Shown here one piece after another: positions 41,073 through 51,256 of a stretch of DNA of 64,000 bases. This DNA is from Thermoactinospora rubra (GTDB lineage: Bacteria; Actinomycetota; Actinomycetes; Streptosporangiales; Streptosporangiaceae). The notes beneath the pieces were generated by a model, which had not been told where the DNA came from, made no database searches, and saw only the letters and a program-made list of their open reading frames with translations. The stretch covers positions 62,001 through 126,000 of the forward strand of contig NZ_MSZZ01000010.1 of the NCBI RefSeq assembly GCF_002093975.1. The letters run 5' to 3'. Within the stretch, counting starts at the first letter, position 1, and each line of letters begins with the position of its first letter. The translations under genes and the position numbers were made by a program.

Positions 41073-42002
41073 TTAGCGGTCCTCGAACGATTCGGGCACC
41101 ATCACGCGCACGCCGTTGGGCACGACGCGGAGGGTCAGCGGCGTGATGAGCCGGACCTCGCCGTCGACGTCGGCCGCCATCGGCGGGTCGGTCTCCAGGT
41201 GCATCTCGCGGCCGGTCACGAACGGGCCGCCGGCCAGGCTGCGCCAGCGGCCGGTGGTGGCGCGCACCAGCGTCTCGCCGAGCAGCCGCAGCTTCTTGCC
41301 CGAGCCCAGCTGGTAGGCCACGAGCAGGCCGTTGTCGATGCTGATGTCCCTGGCCACCTGCCAGCCGCCGTGGAAGCGGCCGTTGGCGATGTTGAGCTGG
41401 TGGGTCAGCAGCTCGTGGCGCTTGCCGTCGACGGTGATGAACGCGCGGAAGGGGCGGTGGCCGGGCAGGACGGTCAGCGCGGTCAGCGGGTAGGCGGGGC
41501 GGCCGAGGATGCGCTTGAGCCACGGCTTGACCCGCTGGGCCACCTCGACCGAGACGCCGAAGCTGGCCAGGTTGGCGAAGGGCCGGTCGCCCGCCACGCC
41601 CATGTCGATGTCGGCCACCTTGCCGGTCGCGAACACGCCGATCGCGCCCGCCAGGTCGAGCGGCAGGCCGAGGCTGCGGGCGAAGTTGTTGGTGGTGCCC
41701 AGCGGCAGCACGCCCAGCGCCACGTCGCGGTGGGCCACGTGGCGCACGGCCGAGGACAGGGTGCCGTCGCCGCCGCCGACGATCAGCAGGTCGGGCCCCA
41801 GCGCCAGCGCCTTGTCCAGGATCTCGCGCAGCCGCTTGGGGTTGACCACCGAGAACTCGCCGAGCGGCTCGAAGCCCAGCCGGTGGAGCTCGTCGAGCAC
41901 CTCGAAGTAATGCCGCCTGCCGCGGCGCGAGCGGGTGTTGACGACCACCGCCACGCGCCGGTCGCGCCGGATCGCCTCGGTGTGCTCGGCCTTACTCCTC
42001 AT
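41073..42002 (-). CDS. Diacylglycerol kinase-type lipid kinase (YegS/DagK fold)
   Basis: 309 residues from ATG 42002, with GAGG eight bases upstream; GTG 42011 is possible. The kinase hallmark GGGDGT is present (LLIVGGGDGTLSSAV) with GVLPLGTTNNFARSLGLP after it. Such enzymes phosphorylate diacylglycerol or sphingoid-like lipids at the membrane. The length is typical. Confidence 0.9.
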   Translation of the reverse strand: MRSKAEHTEAIRRDRRVAVVVNTRSRRGRRHYFEVLDELHRLGFEPLGEFSVVNPKRLREILDKALALGPDLLIVGGGDGTLSSAVRHVAHRDVALGVLPLGTTNNFARSLGLPLDLAGAIGVFATGKVADIDMGVAGDRPFANLASFGVSVEVAQRVKPWLKRILGRPAYPLTALTVLPGHRPFRAFITVDGKRHELLTHQLNIANGRFHGGWQVARDISIDNGLLVAYQLGSGKKLRLLGETLVRATTGRWRSLAGGPFVTGREMHLETDPPMAADVDGEVRLITPLTLRVVPNGVRVMVPESFEDR

Positions 42003-42035
42003 GATGGGCACCTCATGATGGACATCGTAGGGCCG

Positions 42036-44597
42036 TCAGCCCGCCCTTCCGGCGGGCGTCACCCTGACCAGCGCCCCCCGCCCGCCGGGCAGGGTGGCGA
42101 CCACCGCGATCCGCACGCCGTGGGCGGCGGCGCCGGGGTCGCCCGTGCCCAGCCGGTGGCCGTTGCCGAGGTCCCTGCCGTAGAAGGCGGTGGCCGGGGT
42201 GCCGTCGGGGTTGACCACGCGCGTGCCGTACGGTCCCCTGGCCGGGACCACGACGGAGGCGTCGAAGTCGCGGTAGTGCAGCTGCCCGTCCCTGACCTCC
42301 AGGCCGGGGTACCAGGTCCTGGCGTCGGTGAAGGCGGGGACGCCCTTCTGCGGCTCGCGGCCGGGCAGCGCCGGCGTCGGCCGCGTGCCGAAGGCGGCGT
42401 TGGAGCTCTGCGCGCGTGCCGGCAGGTTCTCCCCGTCGCTGCGGCGCAGCGGCTCGAAATGGGAGTCGACGAGCAGCAGGCCGCCCTTGGGGCCGATGCT
42501 GGGCGGCAGGTCCAGGGTCGGGATGAGGACATTGCCGGTGTGGGCGGAGTCGCGCAGCCACACCAGCAGGCCGGGCGCGTTGTAGCGGATCCTGCCGACC
42601 CGCCAGCCGCCCTGCGTGGACACCGTGGTGTAGGCGTGCCGCAGCCCCGGGTCGGCCCGCCATTCGGCCAGGTAGAAGCGCGTCAGCTCGCGCGTGCCGT
42701 CGTTGCGGGTCCACCTGCCCCTGCCGCTCGCCGTCCAGCCGCCGGCGCCGGACTCCACGTCGTCGCGCCAGACCTCGGCGCCGTCGGCGGTCAGGCGCAG
42801 GTCGTCGACGTGCCAGCCGCGCTCGGTGTGGGCGCCGTCGGTCCGGTAGGCCAGGCGCAGCTTGATGGCCTTCCCGGCGTAGGCGGTCAGGTCGACGTAG
42901 TCCTCGCGCCAGCCGTACGTGATGCCGGTCAGAGCCAGGTCGTAGGTGACCTCCTCCCCCTCGCCGGTGAAGACCCGCTGCCTGGCCCAGGTGGCGCCGC
43001 CGTCGGCCGACACCTCGACGAAGCCGCGGTCGCGGTCGAACTCCATCTCGTAGGAGTTCCACATCCACAGGCGCACCCGGGCCGCGCGGGGCAGGACGAG
43101 GTCGCGGGTGAGCCCGGCGTCGGCGCGGTCCTGCCCCATGCCCGACCACCAGGCGAAGGCGCCGCTGTGCGGCTGGAGCATGGGGACCTTCTCGGCCGGC
43201 AGGTCGACCTTGACCCCCTCGCCGGGGCGCAGGGTGAGCAGGCGAAGCGCGGAGCCGGGCCGCAGGGTCCGCGGCCTGGCCCAGCCGAGGACCCATCGGG
43301 CCCACAGGCCCAGGTGCGCGGGCATGGACTGGTAGAGCGGGCCGGTGTGCGAGCCGCTCGCCATGAGGTCCCAGAACTCCACGTCCGGGCTGGAGGTGCC
43401 GGTGGGGTCGTAGAGGTCGGGCAGGCCGAGGTCGTGGCCGTACTCGTGGGCGAAGATGCCCACCCCGGCGTCCTCGGGCACCATCATGTAGCCGGAGACG
43501 GCCTTGCCGCCGACCTTGAGCGGGCGGGGCAGGACGCCGGAGTGGCTCCAGATCGCGTAGGTGCCCTCGGCGCCGCCGCCGGCGGAGCGGTCCTTGCCGG
43601 CGTGCACGATCACCAGGTGATCGATGACGCCGTCCGGCTCGGCGTGGTCGCCGTCCCCGTCGGCGTCGGCGACGTCCTCGGCGTCGTAGTCGGCCCACGG
43701 GAAGCGGGGGCCGAGGGCGTCGGCGGCGTCGGCGACGAGCCGCGCGACGCCGTCCGGGTTGGCGGGGTGGCCGGTCATGTCCTGCGCCGCGCGCCCGCAG
43801 GCGGCCGCGCCGTACCAGGCCTCGGAGTGGGGCACGCGCACCCATCCGGCGACGGCGCCGGTGATGGTGTGGGCGCCGCCGGACATCTGCCGGTAGTAGC
43901 GCCTGAGCGTCTGGCCGGACACGTCGACGCCCCTGCGGCCGTCGCGCGGGTCGCGCAGGTCGGGGCGGACGCGCTTGGTGAGGCCCCGGTCGGTGAACAG
44001 CAGGCTGCGGTAGTGGGCGGGGCTGAAGTCGGGCACCCAGAAGGAGTTGTTGTCGCCGGTCCCGGCCGGGTCGGGGATGCGGTTGTGGAGCGGGCCGTTC
44101 ATGCGGGTGCCCGGGGGCTCGGTCACGCAGTCGTAGGGGTCGCCGCCGACGACGCGGGGCCGCTCGAACCCGGAGAAGTCGTCATTCGCCCGGTCGTCGA
44201 ACTCGACGAGGACGGCCAGCACCTTCGCGGTCCGCGGCCGCCTGCCGGCCAGGGCGGCGGGGTCGCGGCCGGTGCGCAGCGCCTCCTGCTCGCGGGCGGC
44301 GAGCACGCGGGCGGCGGCCGGGTCGCCGGGCACGGCGCCGGGCAGGCCGCCGGGCACGGCGGCCCTGGCGTGGCCGGCGGGGCGGGGGTCGCGGGGGTCC
44401 CGCTCGTCGCGCGGGGGTGACAGGGCGAGCCGGTACGGCGAAGCGGCCCGTGACGGGCGTGCTTGTGACGGGCGTGCTTGTGACGGCGGCGCGGCCTGCG
44501 GTGAGGGAGCCGCCTGGGATGGGAGAGCTGCCCGGGGTGGCGCGACGAGGGACGAGGCCGCCAGGAGCAGAACGGCGAGACGGTGTCTGATCGGCAC
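42036..44597 (-). CDS. Secreted M6-family metalloprotease (immune inhibitor A-like)
   Basis: 853 residues. A Sec signal (RHRLAVLLLAASSLVAPPRAA) is followed by a Pro/Ser/Gln-rich stretch (SQARPSQARPSRAA). The zinc site is FAHEYGHDLGLPDLYD (HExxHxxGxxD), characteristic of M6 peptidases. Downstream are beta-rich domains, including an immune-inhibitor-A-like module (VEVSADGGATWARQ, VDLTAYAGKAIKLRLAY). A Ca-binding-like stretch DADGDGDHAEPDG is visible. It digests extracellular protein. The inverted repeat upstream may be its operator. Confidence 0.92.
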   Translation of the reverse strand: MPIRHRLAVLLLAASSLVAPPRAALPSQAAPSPQAAPPSQARPSQARPSRAASPYRLALSPPRDERDPRDPRPAGHARAAVPGGLPGAVPGDPAAARVLAAREQEALRTGRDPAALAGRRPRTAKVLAVLVEFDDRANDDFSGFERPRVVGGDPYDCVTEPPGTRMNGPLHNRIPDPAGTGDNNSFWVPDFSPAHYRSLLFTDRGLTKRVRPDLRDPRDGRRGVDVSGQTLRRYYRQMSGGAHTITGAVAGWVRVPHSEAWYGAAACGRAAQDMTGHPANPDGVARLVADAADALGPRFPWADYDAEDVADADGDGDHAEPDGVIDHLVIVHAGKDRSAGGGAEGTYAIWSHSGVLPRPLKVGGKAVSGYMMVPEDAGVGIFAHEYGHDLGLPDLYDPTGTSSPDVEFWDLMASGSHTGPLYQSMPAHLGLWARWVLGWARPRTLRPGSALRLLTLRPGEGVKVDLPAEKVPMLQPHSGAFAWWSGMGQDRADAGLTRDLVLPRAARVRLWMWNSYEMEFDRDRGFVEVSADGGATWARQRVFTGEGEEVTYDLALTGITYGWREDYVDLTAYAGKAIKLRLAYRTDGAHTERGWHVDDLRLTADGAEVWRDDVESGAGGWTASGRGRWTRNDGTRELTRFYLAEWRADPGLRHAYTTVSTQGGWRVGRIRYNAPGLLVWLRDSAHTGNVLIPTLDLPPSIGPKGGLLLVDSHFEPLRRSDGENLPARAQSSNAAFGTRPTPALPGREPQKGVPAFTDARTWYPGLEVRDGQLHYRDFDASVVVPARGPYGTRVVNPDGTPATAFYGRDLGNGHRLGTGDPGAAAHGVRIAVVATLPGGRGALVRVTPAGRAG

Positions 44598-44633
44598 GAG
44601 TCCGGACGCTAGGGACTCACTCCATGCGGTGCC

Positions 44634-44658
44634 GTTATGTCTGCTATTTCGGCATAAC
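44634..44658. promoter_or_regulatory. Inverted repeat upstream of the M6 protease gene
   Basis: GTTATG and CATAAC, 13 bases apart, lie 37-61 bp before the protease start in a locally AT-rich gap after the frdD stop. A candidate operator; no regulator is known. Confidence 0.35.
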
Positions 44659-44666
44659 TCGGAATA

Positions 44667-45017
44667 TCACCGGAACAACAGCAGGACGGCCAGCACTCCC
44701 CCGGCCACCGCTGCCCCATAGCACACGACCGCGATCAGCACGTCGGCGCGCGCGATGCCGAGCAGTTCCTCGCTGGTGAACCGGATGCGGTGCGCCGCGT
44801 GGAACAGGCACAGCACGACGACCACGACCAGCGCCAGCCGTACCAGGACCGGATCCAGCAGGGCGCGCACCTGCCCGGCGGTCGGCCAGTCGAGCACGCC
44901 GAGCGGCATGAGCACCCCGAACAGCAGCACCAGCACCGGCAGCACGAGCGCCGCCACCACGCCGCCGCCGCTGAACAGCAGCCACAGGTACGGCTCGGCC
45001 GTACGCCTGCGGGCCAT
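44667..45017 (-). CDS. frdD: Fumarate reductase membrane anchor subunit D
   Basis: 116 residues with three helices (GGGVVAALVLPVLVLLFGVL, LALVVVVVLCLFHAAHRI, IAVVCYGAAVAGGVLAVLLL). The HAAHRI segment corresponds to the conserved FrdD His region. ATG 45017 shares one base with the frdC stop (TGATG). It anchors the enzyme and helps bind quinone. Confidence 0.88.
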   Translation of the reverse strand: MARRRTAEPYLWLLFSGGGVVAALVLPVLVLLFGVLMPLGVLDWPTAGQVRALLDPVLVRLALVVVVVLCLFHAAHRIRFTSEELLGIARADVLIAVVCYGAAVAGGVLAVLLLFR

Positions 45018-45409
45018 CACACCCCCCTGAGCACGAAGTAGGCGATGATCCCCGAGACCAGCAGCCACAGCGTGTGGTTGCCGCCCTGGATGAGGAAGGC
45101 CGGCACGCGCCAGCCGTCCAGCCGCACGACCGTGGCCTTGGGGGCGAGGTTGAGGAACGTGACCGAGTGGAAGGCGGTGGCCAGGAAGGCCAGCGTGTTG
45201 AGGGCGACCATCCAGGGCCGGCCGGCCAGGGCCGTGAAGCGCTCGTAGGTCCCGTTGAGCGCGGCGTCGGCGAGCAGGAGCAGGAACACGATCGTCCACG
45301 CCACGAAGACGCTGGTCAGCTCCCGCAGGACGAACACCGTGTAGGCGGGCCTGCGGGCGAACCACAGGAAGTCGCGCGGCGCGCGGTACGGCTTGGCCGG
45401 GGCGCTCAT
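45017..45409 (-). CDS. frdC: Fumarate reductase membrane anchor subunit C
   Basis: 130 residues, three helices. It matches the FrdC pattern: [19 protein letters not shown] near the start and [16 protein letters not shown] in the middle. ATG 45409 overlaps the frdB stop by four bases. Confidence 0.9.
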   Translation of the reverse strand: MSAPAKPYRAPRDFLWFARRPAYTVFVLRELTSVFVAWTIVFLLLLADAALNGTYERFTALAGRPWMVALNTLAFLATAFHSVTFLNLAPKATVVRLDGWRVPAFLIQGGNHTLWLLVSGIIAYFVLRGV

Positions 45410-46182
45410 CGGCGGCCTCCCGCGCGCCTGCTCCACGGCAGCACCGACCGCATCGCGGCGGTGACCTTGTAGCGCTGGATGGCCTCGGCCGGATCCACGT
45501 GCTTGGGGCACACGCGGGTGCACTCCCCCACGAACGTGCAGCCCCAGACCGCCTCCTCCAGGTTGAGCACGTCGAACCGGTCGTCCTGGTCGCGCGAGTC
45601 GAGGTTGTAGCGCTGGGCCAGGGCGATCGCCGCCGGGCCGAGGAAGTCGGGGTCCAGCACGTAGACCGGGCAGGCGGAGTAGCACAGCAGGCAGTTGATG
45701 CACATCGAGTACTGCTTGTAGGCCTCCAGCTGCTCGGGCGTCTGGGCGTACTCGGCGGTCAGCGGCAGCTCCTCCCCCTCCCTGACCAGCCAGGGCCTGA
45801 CGTGCCGGAGCTTGGCGAGGAAGCCGTCGATGTCCACGACGAGGTCCCTGATCACCGGGAAGCCCTTCAGCGGCTCGATCCTGATCGGGCCGTCCCCGAA
45901 CTCGGTGAGGAACGTGCCGCAGGTCAGCCGGGGTTCGCCGTCGACGGTCATGCCGCAGGAGCCGCACACGCCCATGCGGCACGACCAGCGGAACGACAGC
46001 GACCCGTCGAGCTGGTCCTTGACGTAGTTCAGGCCGTCGAGCACCGCCCAGTCGTCCATCCGCGGCACCTCGAAGCTCTGGAAGGCCGGCTCGGCGTCCT
46101 CACCGGGGCGGTAGCGGGCCACCTCCAGCCGGATCGTCCTGGCCGGGGCCGCCTGCCGTACTCCCTCCGCTGTGTCAGTCAC
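45406..46182 (-). CDS. frdB: Fumarate reductase iron-sulfur subunit B
   Basis: 258 residues with all three cluster motifs: [2Fe-2S] [10 protein letters not shown] then LTC; first tetra-Cys [12 protein letters not shown]; second [13 protein letters not shown]. It passes electrons between FrdA and the membrane quinone site. It overlaps frdA by eight bases. Confidence 0.95.
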   Translation of the reverse strand: MTDTAEGVRQAAPARTIRLEVARYRPGEDAEPAFQSFEVPRMDDWAVLDGLNYVKDQLDGSLSFRWSCRMGVCGSCGMTVDGEPRLTCGTFLTEFGDGPIRIEPLKGFPVIRDLVVDIDGFLAKLRHVRPWLVREGEELPLTAEYAQTPEQLEAYKQYSMCINCLLCYSACPVYVLDPDFLGPAAIALAQRYNLDSRDQDDRFDVLNLEEAVWGCTFVGECTRVCPKHVDPAEAIQRYKVTAAMRSVLPWSRRAGGRR

Positions 46183-47908
46183 GTCCGTAAACCCTTTCGC
46201 CGGGGGGCCAGCGGGTGATCGTCACGGGGAGCAGCCCGACCGAGGGCGTGCCGTCCGGCGCCCGGTGCACCAGGGAGTGGGCCAGGAACTCCTCGTCGTC
46301 GCGGGCCTCGAAGTCGGTGCGCTGGTGGGCGCCGCGCGACTCGCGCCGGTTGAGCGCGCAGGCGACGATCGTCTCGGCGACCTCCAGCATGCAGCCCAGC
46401 TCCAGCCAGGTCAGCAGCTCGGTGTTGAAGGCCGTGCTGGAGTCGTCGAGCCTGGCCTCGGCGGCGCGTTCCCGCAGGTCGGCCAGCGTGTCGGCGGCCT
46501 TGGCGAGCACGTCGCCGGTGCGGTAGATGCCGGCCGCGCCCTCCAGGGTGTGCTGCATCCGCTCGCGCAGGTCGGCGATCCGCTCGCCGGTGCGGGTGCC
46601 GTCGCGCAGGTGTTCCAGCCGCCGCCGCTCGTCGTCGCCCTGCGACCGTACGGCAGGCGACTCCCCGTCGCGGTGGGAGCGGGCGAACTCGGCGGCGGCC
46701 GTCCCCGCCCTCCTGCCGAAGACCAGGCACTCGGGCAGCGAGTTGGAGCCCAGCCGGTTGGCGCCGTTGATGCTGACGCAGGCGGTCTCGCCGGCGGCGA
46801 AGAGGCCCGCGATGGGGGTGGCGCCGTCCATGTCGGTGTGGACGCCGCCCATCATGTAGTGGACGACCGGCCGGACGGGGATGAGGTCGGTGGCCGGGTC
46901 GAGGTTCTGGTAGCTGCGGCACAGCTCGCGGACGAACGGGATGCGCTCGTCGATCTTGGCCTCGCCGAGGTGGCGCAGGTCGAGGTAGACGACGGGGCCG
47001 TAGGGGGTGTCGACCGTGCGGCCCTTGTGCTGCTCGTGGACGAACGCCTGCGACAGGCGGTCGCGGGGGCCGAGCTCCATGCTGCGCAGCCGGGGCGTGG
47101 GGGTGGGCTTGCCGAGGTCGTAGTCCTGCAGGTAGCGGTAGCCGTCCTTGTTGACCAGCCAGCCGCCCTCGGCGCGGGCCGCCTCGGTGATGAGGATGCC
47201 GGTGAACGGCAGGCCGGTGGGGTGGTACTGGACGAACTCCATGTCCTTCAGCGGCGCGCCCGCGCGGTAGGCCAGGGCCATGCCGTCGCCGGTCTTGATG
47301 GCGGCGTTGGTGGTGAAGGGGAAGACCCGGCCGCAGCCCCCGGTGGCCAGGATGACCGTGCGGGCGGGGATGGCCTCGATCCTGCCGGTGCGGATCTCGA
47401 TGGCCGTGACGCCGTGGATGCGGCCGTCGTCGACGATCAGCTGGGTGACGTACCACTCGTCGAACCGCTTTATTTCCTGATATTTCAGGGTTGTCTGGAA
47501 CAGAGTGTGAAGAAGGTGGAACCCGGTCTTGTCGGCGGCGTACCAGGTGCGCATCTTCTTCATGCCGCCGAACGGCCGGACCGCCACCCGGCCGTCCGGC
47601 TCCCGGCTCCACGGGCAGCCCCAGTGCTCCAGCTGGACGAGCTCGCGCGGCGCCTCGGCGACGAACGCCTCCACCGCGTCCTGGTCGCACAGCCAGTCGC
47701 CGCCCGAGATGGTGTCGTAGCAGTGCTCCTCGAGCGTGTCGCCGATGCCGATCACCCCGGCCGCGCCGCCCTCGGCGGAGACGGTGTGGCTGCGCATCGG
47801 ATACACCTTCGACACGACCGCCACCTCAAGCGAGGGGTCGGACTCCGCGACGGCGATCGCCGCCCGCAGCCCGGCCCCGCCTCCCCCGACGATGAGCACG
47901 TCGATCAT
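46175..47908 (-). CDS. frdA: Fumarate reductase flavoprotein subunit A
   Basis: 577 residues. FAD-binding [16 protein letters not shown] at the N-terminus; the His for covalent FAD is in [13 protein letters not shown]; active-site VQYHPTGLP and the substrate-binding C-terminal region [12 protein letters not shown]. Together with the two-anchor FrdC/FrdD layout this points to quinol:fumarate reductase rather than a one-heme succinate dehydrogenase, although the direction in the cell could be either. It starts only four bases after the small gene at 47913. Confidence 0.94.
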   Translation of the reverse strand: MIDVLIVGGGGAGLRAAIAVAESDPSLEVAVVSKVYPMRSHTVSAEGGAAGVIGIGDTLEEHCYDTISGGDWLCDQDAVEAFVAEAPRELVQLEHWGCPWSREPDGRVAVRPFGGMKKMRTWYAADKTGFHLLHTLFQTTLKYQEIKRFDEWYVTQLIVDDGRIHGVTAIEIRTGRIEAIPARTVILATGGCGRVFPFTTNAAIKTGDGMALAYRAGAPLKDMEFVQYHPTGLPFTGILITEAARAEGGWLVNKDGYRYLQDYDLGKPTPTPRLRSMELGPRDRLSQAFVHEQHKGRTVDTPYGPVVYLDLRHLGEAKIDERIPFVRELCRSYQNLDPATDLIPVRPVVHYMMGGVHTDMDGATPIAGLFAAGETACVSINGANRLGSNSLPECLVFGRRAGTAAAEFARSHRDGESPAVRSQGDDERRRLEHLRDGTRTGERIADLRERMQHTLEGAAGIYRTGDVLAKAADTLADLRERAAEARLDDSSTAFNTELLTWLELGCMLEVAETIVACALNRRESRGAHQRTDFEARDDEEFLAHSLVHRAPDGTPSVGLLPVTITRWPPGERVYGRD

Positions 47909-47912
47909 GTGG

Positions 47913-48146
47913 TCAGCTCCCGTGGTCGGCGGCGGAGGGCTCCGTCACTCGTTTGCCGTCGTGCCGGATGGAGGCGATGTGGATGCTGCCGTCGTGGTAC
48001 TCGTGGCGGATCCTCCGGCAGCCGCACTCGAAGTACTGGTCGCGGATCAGCAGGCCGTACCCGTCGTCGTCGACCAGGCGCTCGCCTGCGGACCTGCGGC
48101 CACACGGGGCGGTCTCGGGGCTGAAGGGTGTGCGCGTGCCTGACAT
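47913..48146 (-). CDS. Small conserved-looking protein between ctaD and frdA
   Basis: 77 residues from ATG 48146, with GGAGG six bases upstream. It contains [17 protein letters not shown], a Cys-x-Cys with nearby His that could bind metal, and a short [13 protein letters not shown] strand. No membrane helix. Its tight position between ctaD and frdA suggests it belongs to this respiratory cluster. The family was not recognised. Confidence 0.7.
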   Translation of the reverse strand: MSGTRTPFSPETAPCGRRSAGERLVDDDGYGLLIRDQYFECGCRRIRHEYHDGSIHIASIRHDGKRVTEPSAADHGS

Positions 48147-48183
48147 CGGCCGCCTCCCTGTCTGGCTGGGTGAGTCGGGGGGC

Positions 48184-49884
48184 TCAGGTCTCGGGCACCG
48201 GCCCCTGGGGCTCGTCCTCCGCCGCCTCGGAGCGCCGCGGCCCGGCCTCCACCGCCGCACGGGGGTAGTGCAGGTCGAAGGCGGGCCGCTCGGAGCGGAT
48301 GGACGGCATGGTCACGAAGTTGTGCCGGGGCGGCGGGCAGGAGGTGGCCCACTCCAGGGAGTTGGAGAAGCCCCACGGGTCGTCCACGGTGACCTTCGGA
48401 GCCCGCCGCGCGGTCTTGTAGACGTTGTAGAGGAACGGCAGCGTCGAGGCGCCCAGCAGGAAGGCGCCCACCGACGAGATGAGGTTCAGCTCGGTGAAGC
48501 CGTCGGCGGCGCTGTAGTCGGCGTAGCGGCGCGGGAAGCCGATCGCGCCGAGCCAGTGCTGCACCAGGAACGTGGTGTGGAAGCCGACGAACAGCGTCCA
48601 GAAGTGGACCTTCCCGAGCCGGTCGTCCAGCATCCGGCCGGTCATCTTCGGCCACCAGAAGTAGAAGCCGGAGAACATCGCGAACACCACGGTGCCGAAC
48701 ACCACGTAGTGGAAGTGGGCCACGACGAAGTAGGTGTCGCTGATGTGGAAGTCCAGCGGCGGGGAGGCCAGGATGACGCCGGTCAGGCCGCCCAGCAGGA
48801 AGGTGATGAGGAAGCCGACCGCGAACAGCATCGGCGTCTCGAAGGTGAGATGGCCGCGCCACATCGTGCCGATCCAGTTGAAGAACTTCACGCCGGTCGG
48901 CACGGCGATGAGGAACGTCATGAAGGAGAAGAACGGCAGCAGCACCTGGCCGGTGGGGAACATGTGGTGCGCCCACACCGTCATCGACAGGCCGGCGATG
49001 GCGATCGTGGCGCCGACCAGGCCGATGTAGCCGAAGATCGGCTTGCGGCTGAAGACCGGCAGGACCTCGGTGACGATGCCGAAGAACGGCAGCGCGATGA
49101 TGTAGACCTCGGGGTGGCCGAAGAACCAGAACAGGTGCTGCCACAGCATGGCCCCGCCGCTGGCGGGATCGTAGATGTGGGTGCCGAGCTTGCGGTCGGC
49201 CTCCAGCGCCAGCAGCGCGGCGGCCAGCACCGGGAAGGCCATCAGCACGAGCATGCTGGTCAGCAGCGTGTTCCAGGTGAAGATCGGCATCCGGAACATC
49301 GTCATGCCCGGCGCGCGCATCCCGATGATCGTGGTGATGAAGTTGACGCTGCCCAGGATCGTGCCCAGGCCGGACAGCGCCAGGCCCATGATCCAGAAGT
49401 CGCCGCCCGTGCTGGGCGAGAAGATCGCGGTCGACAGCGGCGTGTAGGCGAACCACCCGAAGTCCGCCGCGCCGCCCGGCGTGACGAACCCGGCCATCGC
49501 GATCAGCCCGCCGAACAGGAACATCCAGTACGCCACGGCGTTCAGCCTCGGGAACGCCACGTCGGGCGCGCCGATCTGCAGCGGCATGACGACGTTGGCG
49601 AACCCGGCGAACAGCGGGGTGGCGAACAGCAGCAGCATGATCGTGCCATGCATCGTGAAGAGGGCGTTGTACTGCTGCTGCGTCACGGCCTGCAGGCCCG
49701 GCTGGGCGAGCTCGAAACGGATGACCATCGCCATGATTCCGGCGATGAGGAAGAAGACAAATGAAGTGATCAGATACAGGTAACCGATCACTTTGTGATC
49801 TGTCGTGGTCAGCCAGGAGACGATCACGGTGCCCGTGCGTCGCCGTCTCACCTGCTCGAACGAGGTCTCGCGAACGGTCGTCAC
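48184..49884 (-). CDS. ctaD: Cytochrome c oxidase subunit I
   Basis: 566 residues and 12 helices. Ligands are in place: heme a His in FTMHGTIM, CuB site HPEVYI and VWAHHMF, and heme a/a3 His pair in HFHYVVFG. This is the catalytic core of an aa3-type oxidase. Subunits II and III are not next to it, so this is a stand-alone copy. It is co-oriented with frdABCD, 38 bp upstream of the small gene. GTG start with GGAGGGG upstream. Confidence 0.95.
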   Translation of the reverse strand: MTTVRETSFEQVRRRRTGTVIVSWLTTTDHKVIGYLYLITSFVFFLIAGIMAMVIRFELAQPGLQAVTQQQYNALFTMHGTIMLLLFATPLFAGFANVVMPLQIGAPDVAFPRLNAVAYWMFLFGGLIAMAGFVTPGGAADFGWFAYTPLSTAIFSPSTGGDFWIMGLALSGLGTILGSVNFITTIIGMRAPGMTMFRMPIFTWNTLLTSMLVLMAFPVLAAALLALEADRKLGTHIYDPASGGAMLWQHLFWFFGHPEVYIIALPFFGIVTEVLPVFSRKPIFGYIGLVGATIAIAGLSMTVWAHHMFPTGQVLLPFFSFMTFLIAVPTGVKFFNWIGTMWRGHLTFETPMLFAVGFLITFLLGGLTGVILASPPLDFHISDTYFVVAHFHYVVFGTVVFAMFSGFYFWWPKMTGRMLDDRLGKVHFWTLFVGFHTTFLVQHWLGAIGFPRRYADYSAADGFTELNLISSVGAFLLGASTLPFLYNVYKTARRAPKVTVDDPWGFSNSLEWATSCPPPRHNFVTMPSIRSERPAFDLHYPRAAVEAGPRRSEAAEDEPQGPVPET

Positions 49885-50294
49885 GGCTGCTCCCCTCCAA
49901 GGCGGAGTACGGCCCCCGTCTACCCCATTTCACGCCAAGGGGATCGCCGTGAAAACCCATGGCGCGGATATTCTCGGGATCGATTTCCTCTCCTGGCCGC
50001 CTCCGCCCCACCCGTTGCGCGTCTGATTTCTTTGCCGCCTCCGCCCACCCGTTGCGCACCTGGACTCCTGCGCGCCTGATGCCCGCCCCGGTAGACGGTC
50101 CTCGCTGGGGGGCGCTTCGCGCCTTGGCGGCTCGGGCTGTCTGGTTCCAGTCGCGCCGGGGGCGCGACCCCCGGCGGCCCTCGCTTCGCTCGGCCGCCTT
50201 CGCTGAAGGCGTGGCCTGGCGCCACGCGACACCGTCAGGCGCTTGCCGACAGGGGATGGCGAGGCGGTCACCTCAGCTCCCAGCGGCCTAGAAG
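49885..50294. repeat. Non-coding region with direct repeats and hairpins
   Basis: About 410 bp without a supportable gene. It holds a 24-25-bp direct repeat (49996-50020 and 50034-50057, built on GCCGCCTCCGCC then ACCCGTTGCGC). It also has at least two strong hairpins: CGCCGGGGG/CCCCCGGCG (50154-50176) and CGCCTTC/GAAGGCG (50195-50211). The ctaD promoter must lie at its left end. Confidence 0.65.
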
Positions 50295-50344
50295 GTGCCT
50301 TCGATCCCTGTAAGTGATCTTCCTCGACCTCATCGGTCCTCGAC

Positions 50345-50913
50345 CTCATCGGGGCGTGCTCCCTGTTCGCGGCCTCGATCGGCCGGATTCCGCCGCGGCT
50401 TCGCGACCACCGCTTCACCGACGACGAGCGCGCCGCGGTGGCACGTAACGTGGCAGGCGTCCGGGCAACGGCCGATTGGCTGGAGGCGGCGATCGAGCCG
50501 GGCGGACGTGAGCCTCGATGAGAGCCTGGCCCGGCTGCCACGCGGCGAGTGGACCATGCCCTCCAGGGGCTTGGCGGCCAACGTCGGCGGGGAGCAGGTG
50601 CGCCTGGCGCTGCCGGAAGCCCGCCCGGCCAGGCTTACCGCCCGGCAACTCGCGGCCGCCACCGGGCTGAGCCTCTATCACGTGCGCAAGGGCATCCTCT
50701 ACACCCGCGAGGTCTCGGCGATGGCGTCGGCTGGATCGCCTACGAACGCTCGCGGCTGCGCACCGATACGAGCGGCTGCCGCCGTACTCCGGGCCGCGTG
50801 ACGTGGGCCGCGATCACGCTTATGACAAGGTGCCTGACGAGGAAGAACGTCACGCCGGCAGGGAACAGATGACGGCCCGTCTCGCCGCGGGTTGCCGGAC
50901 TGAGTCCCGTTGA
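50345..50913 (+). pseudogene. Frameshifted remnant of an unidentified gene
   Basis: Protein-like sequence moves through three frames: LIGACSLFAASIGR and FTDDERAAVARNVAGVRATA (about 50345-50521), then SLDESLARLPRGEWTM and RLTARQLAAATGLSLYHVRK (about 50499-50735, resembling a helix-turn-helix), then HRYERLPPYSGPRDVG and a charged tail to TGA 50911. Each block has normal codon bias and the blocks join with two frameshifts, so this looks like one decayed gene. The family was not recognised; a DNA-binding protein is possible. Confidence 0.5.
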
Positions 50914-51256
50914 CGCCGGTTATGGGAGGACTTCGGCATCCAGGCGCACGCGGCCGGTCCAAGCCGCCGTCGTCCTGGCCTACGAGACATGCCTCGTCCG
51001 TCCCGGCGATGCGGTTCCCTCTCGATTGCCGGCAAAAGACCGGAAATGTCCGGTCGCCGTCCTGGACAGGGTGTATTTCCGGGCTGAGAATCATGAGCTC
51101 TTGGCGCTTCGGCCGATGAGTAATTCCACTGTGCCGGGTCTGCTGCAGTGACCGGTTCGGACCGAGACCACCGGAGCCGGAGGTCGAGGTGTCCACATCA
51201 TTGGAGGTCGTCCGGGTGATCGACACACCGGAGGCCGCCACGAGGAGAAGAGAGCA
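50914..51256. other. Intergenic stretch before the RibD-like reductase gene
   Basis: About 340 bases of lower GC with no supportable gene. It contains the promoter and a good ribosome site (GAGGAGAAGAGAG, 51241-51253) for the following gene. Short ORFs here lack coding character. Confidence 0.5.

Noticed and set aside
41199-44420. Plus-strand frame of more than 1000 codons opposite the M6 protease and lipid kinase
   Set aside because: Antisense to two genes with clear catalytic motifs; composition is Gly/Val/Ala/Arg-rich with no domain, typical of high-GC shadow frames.
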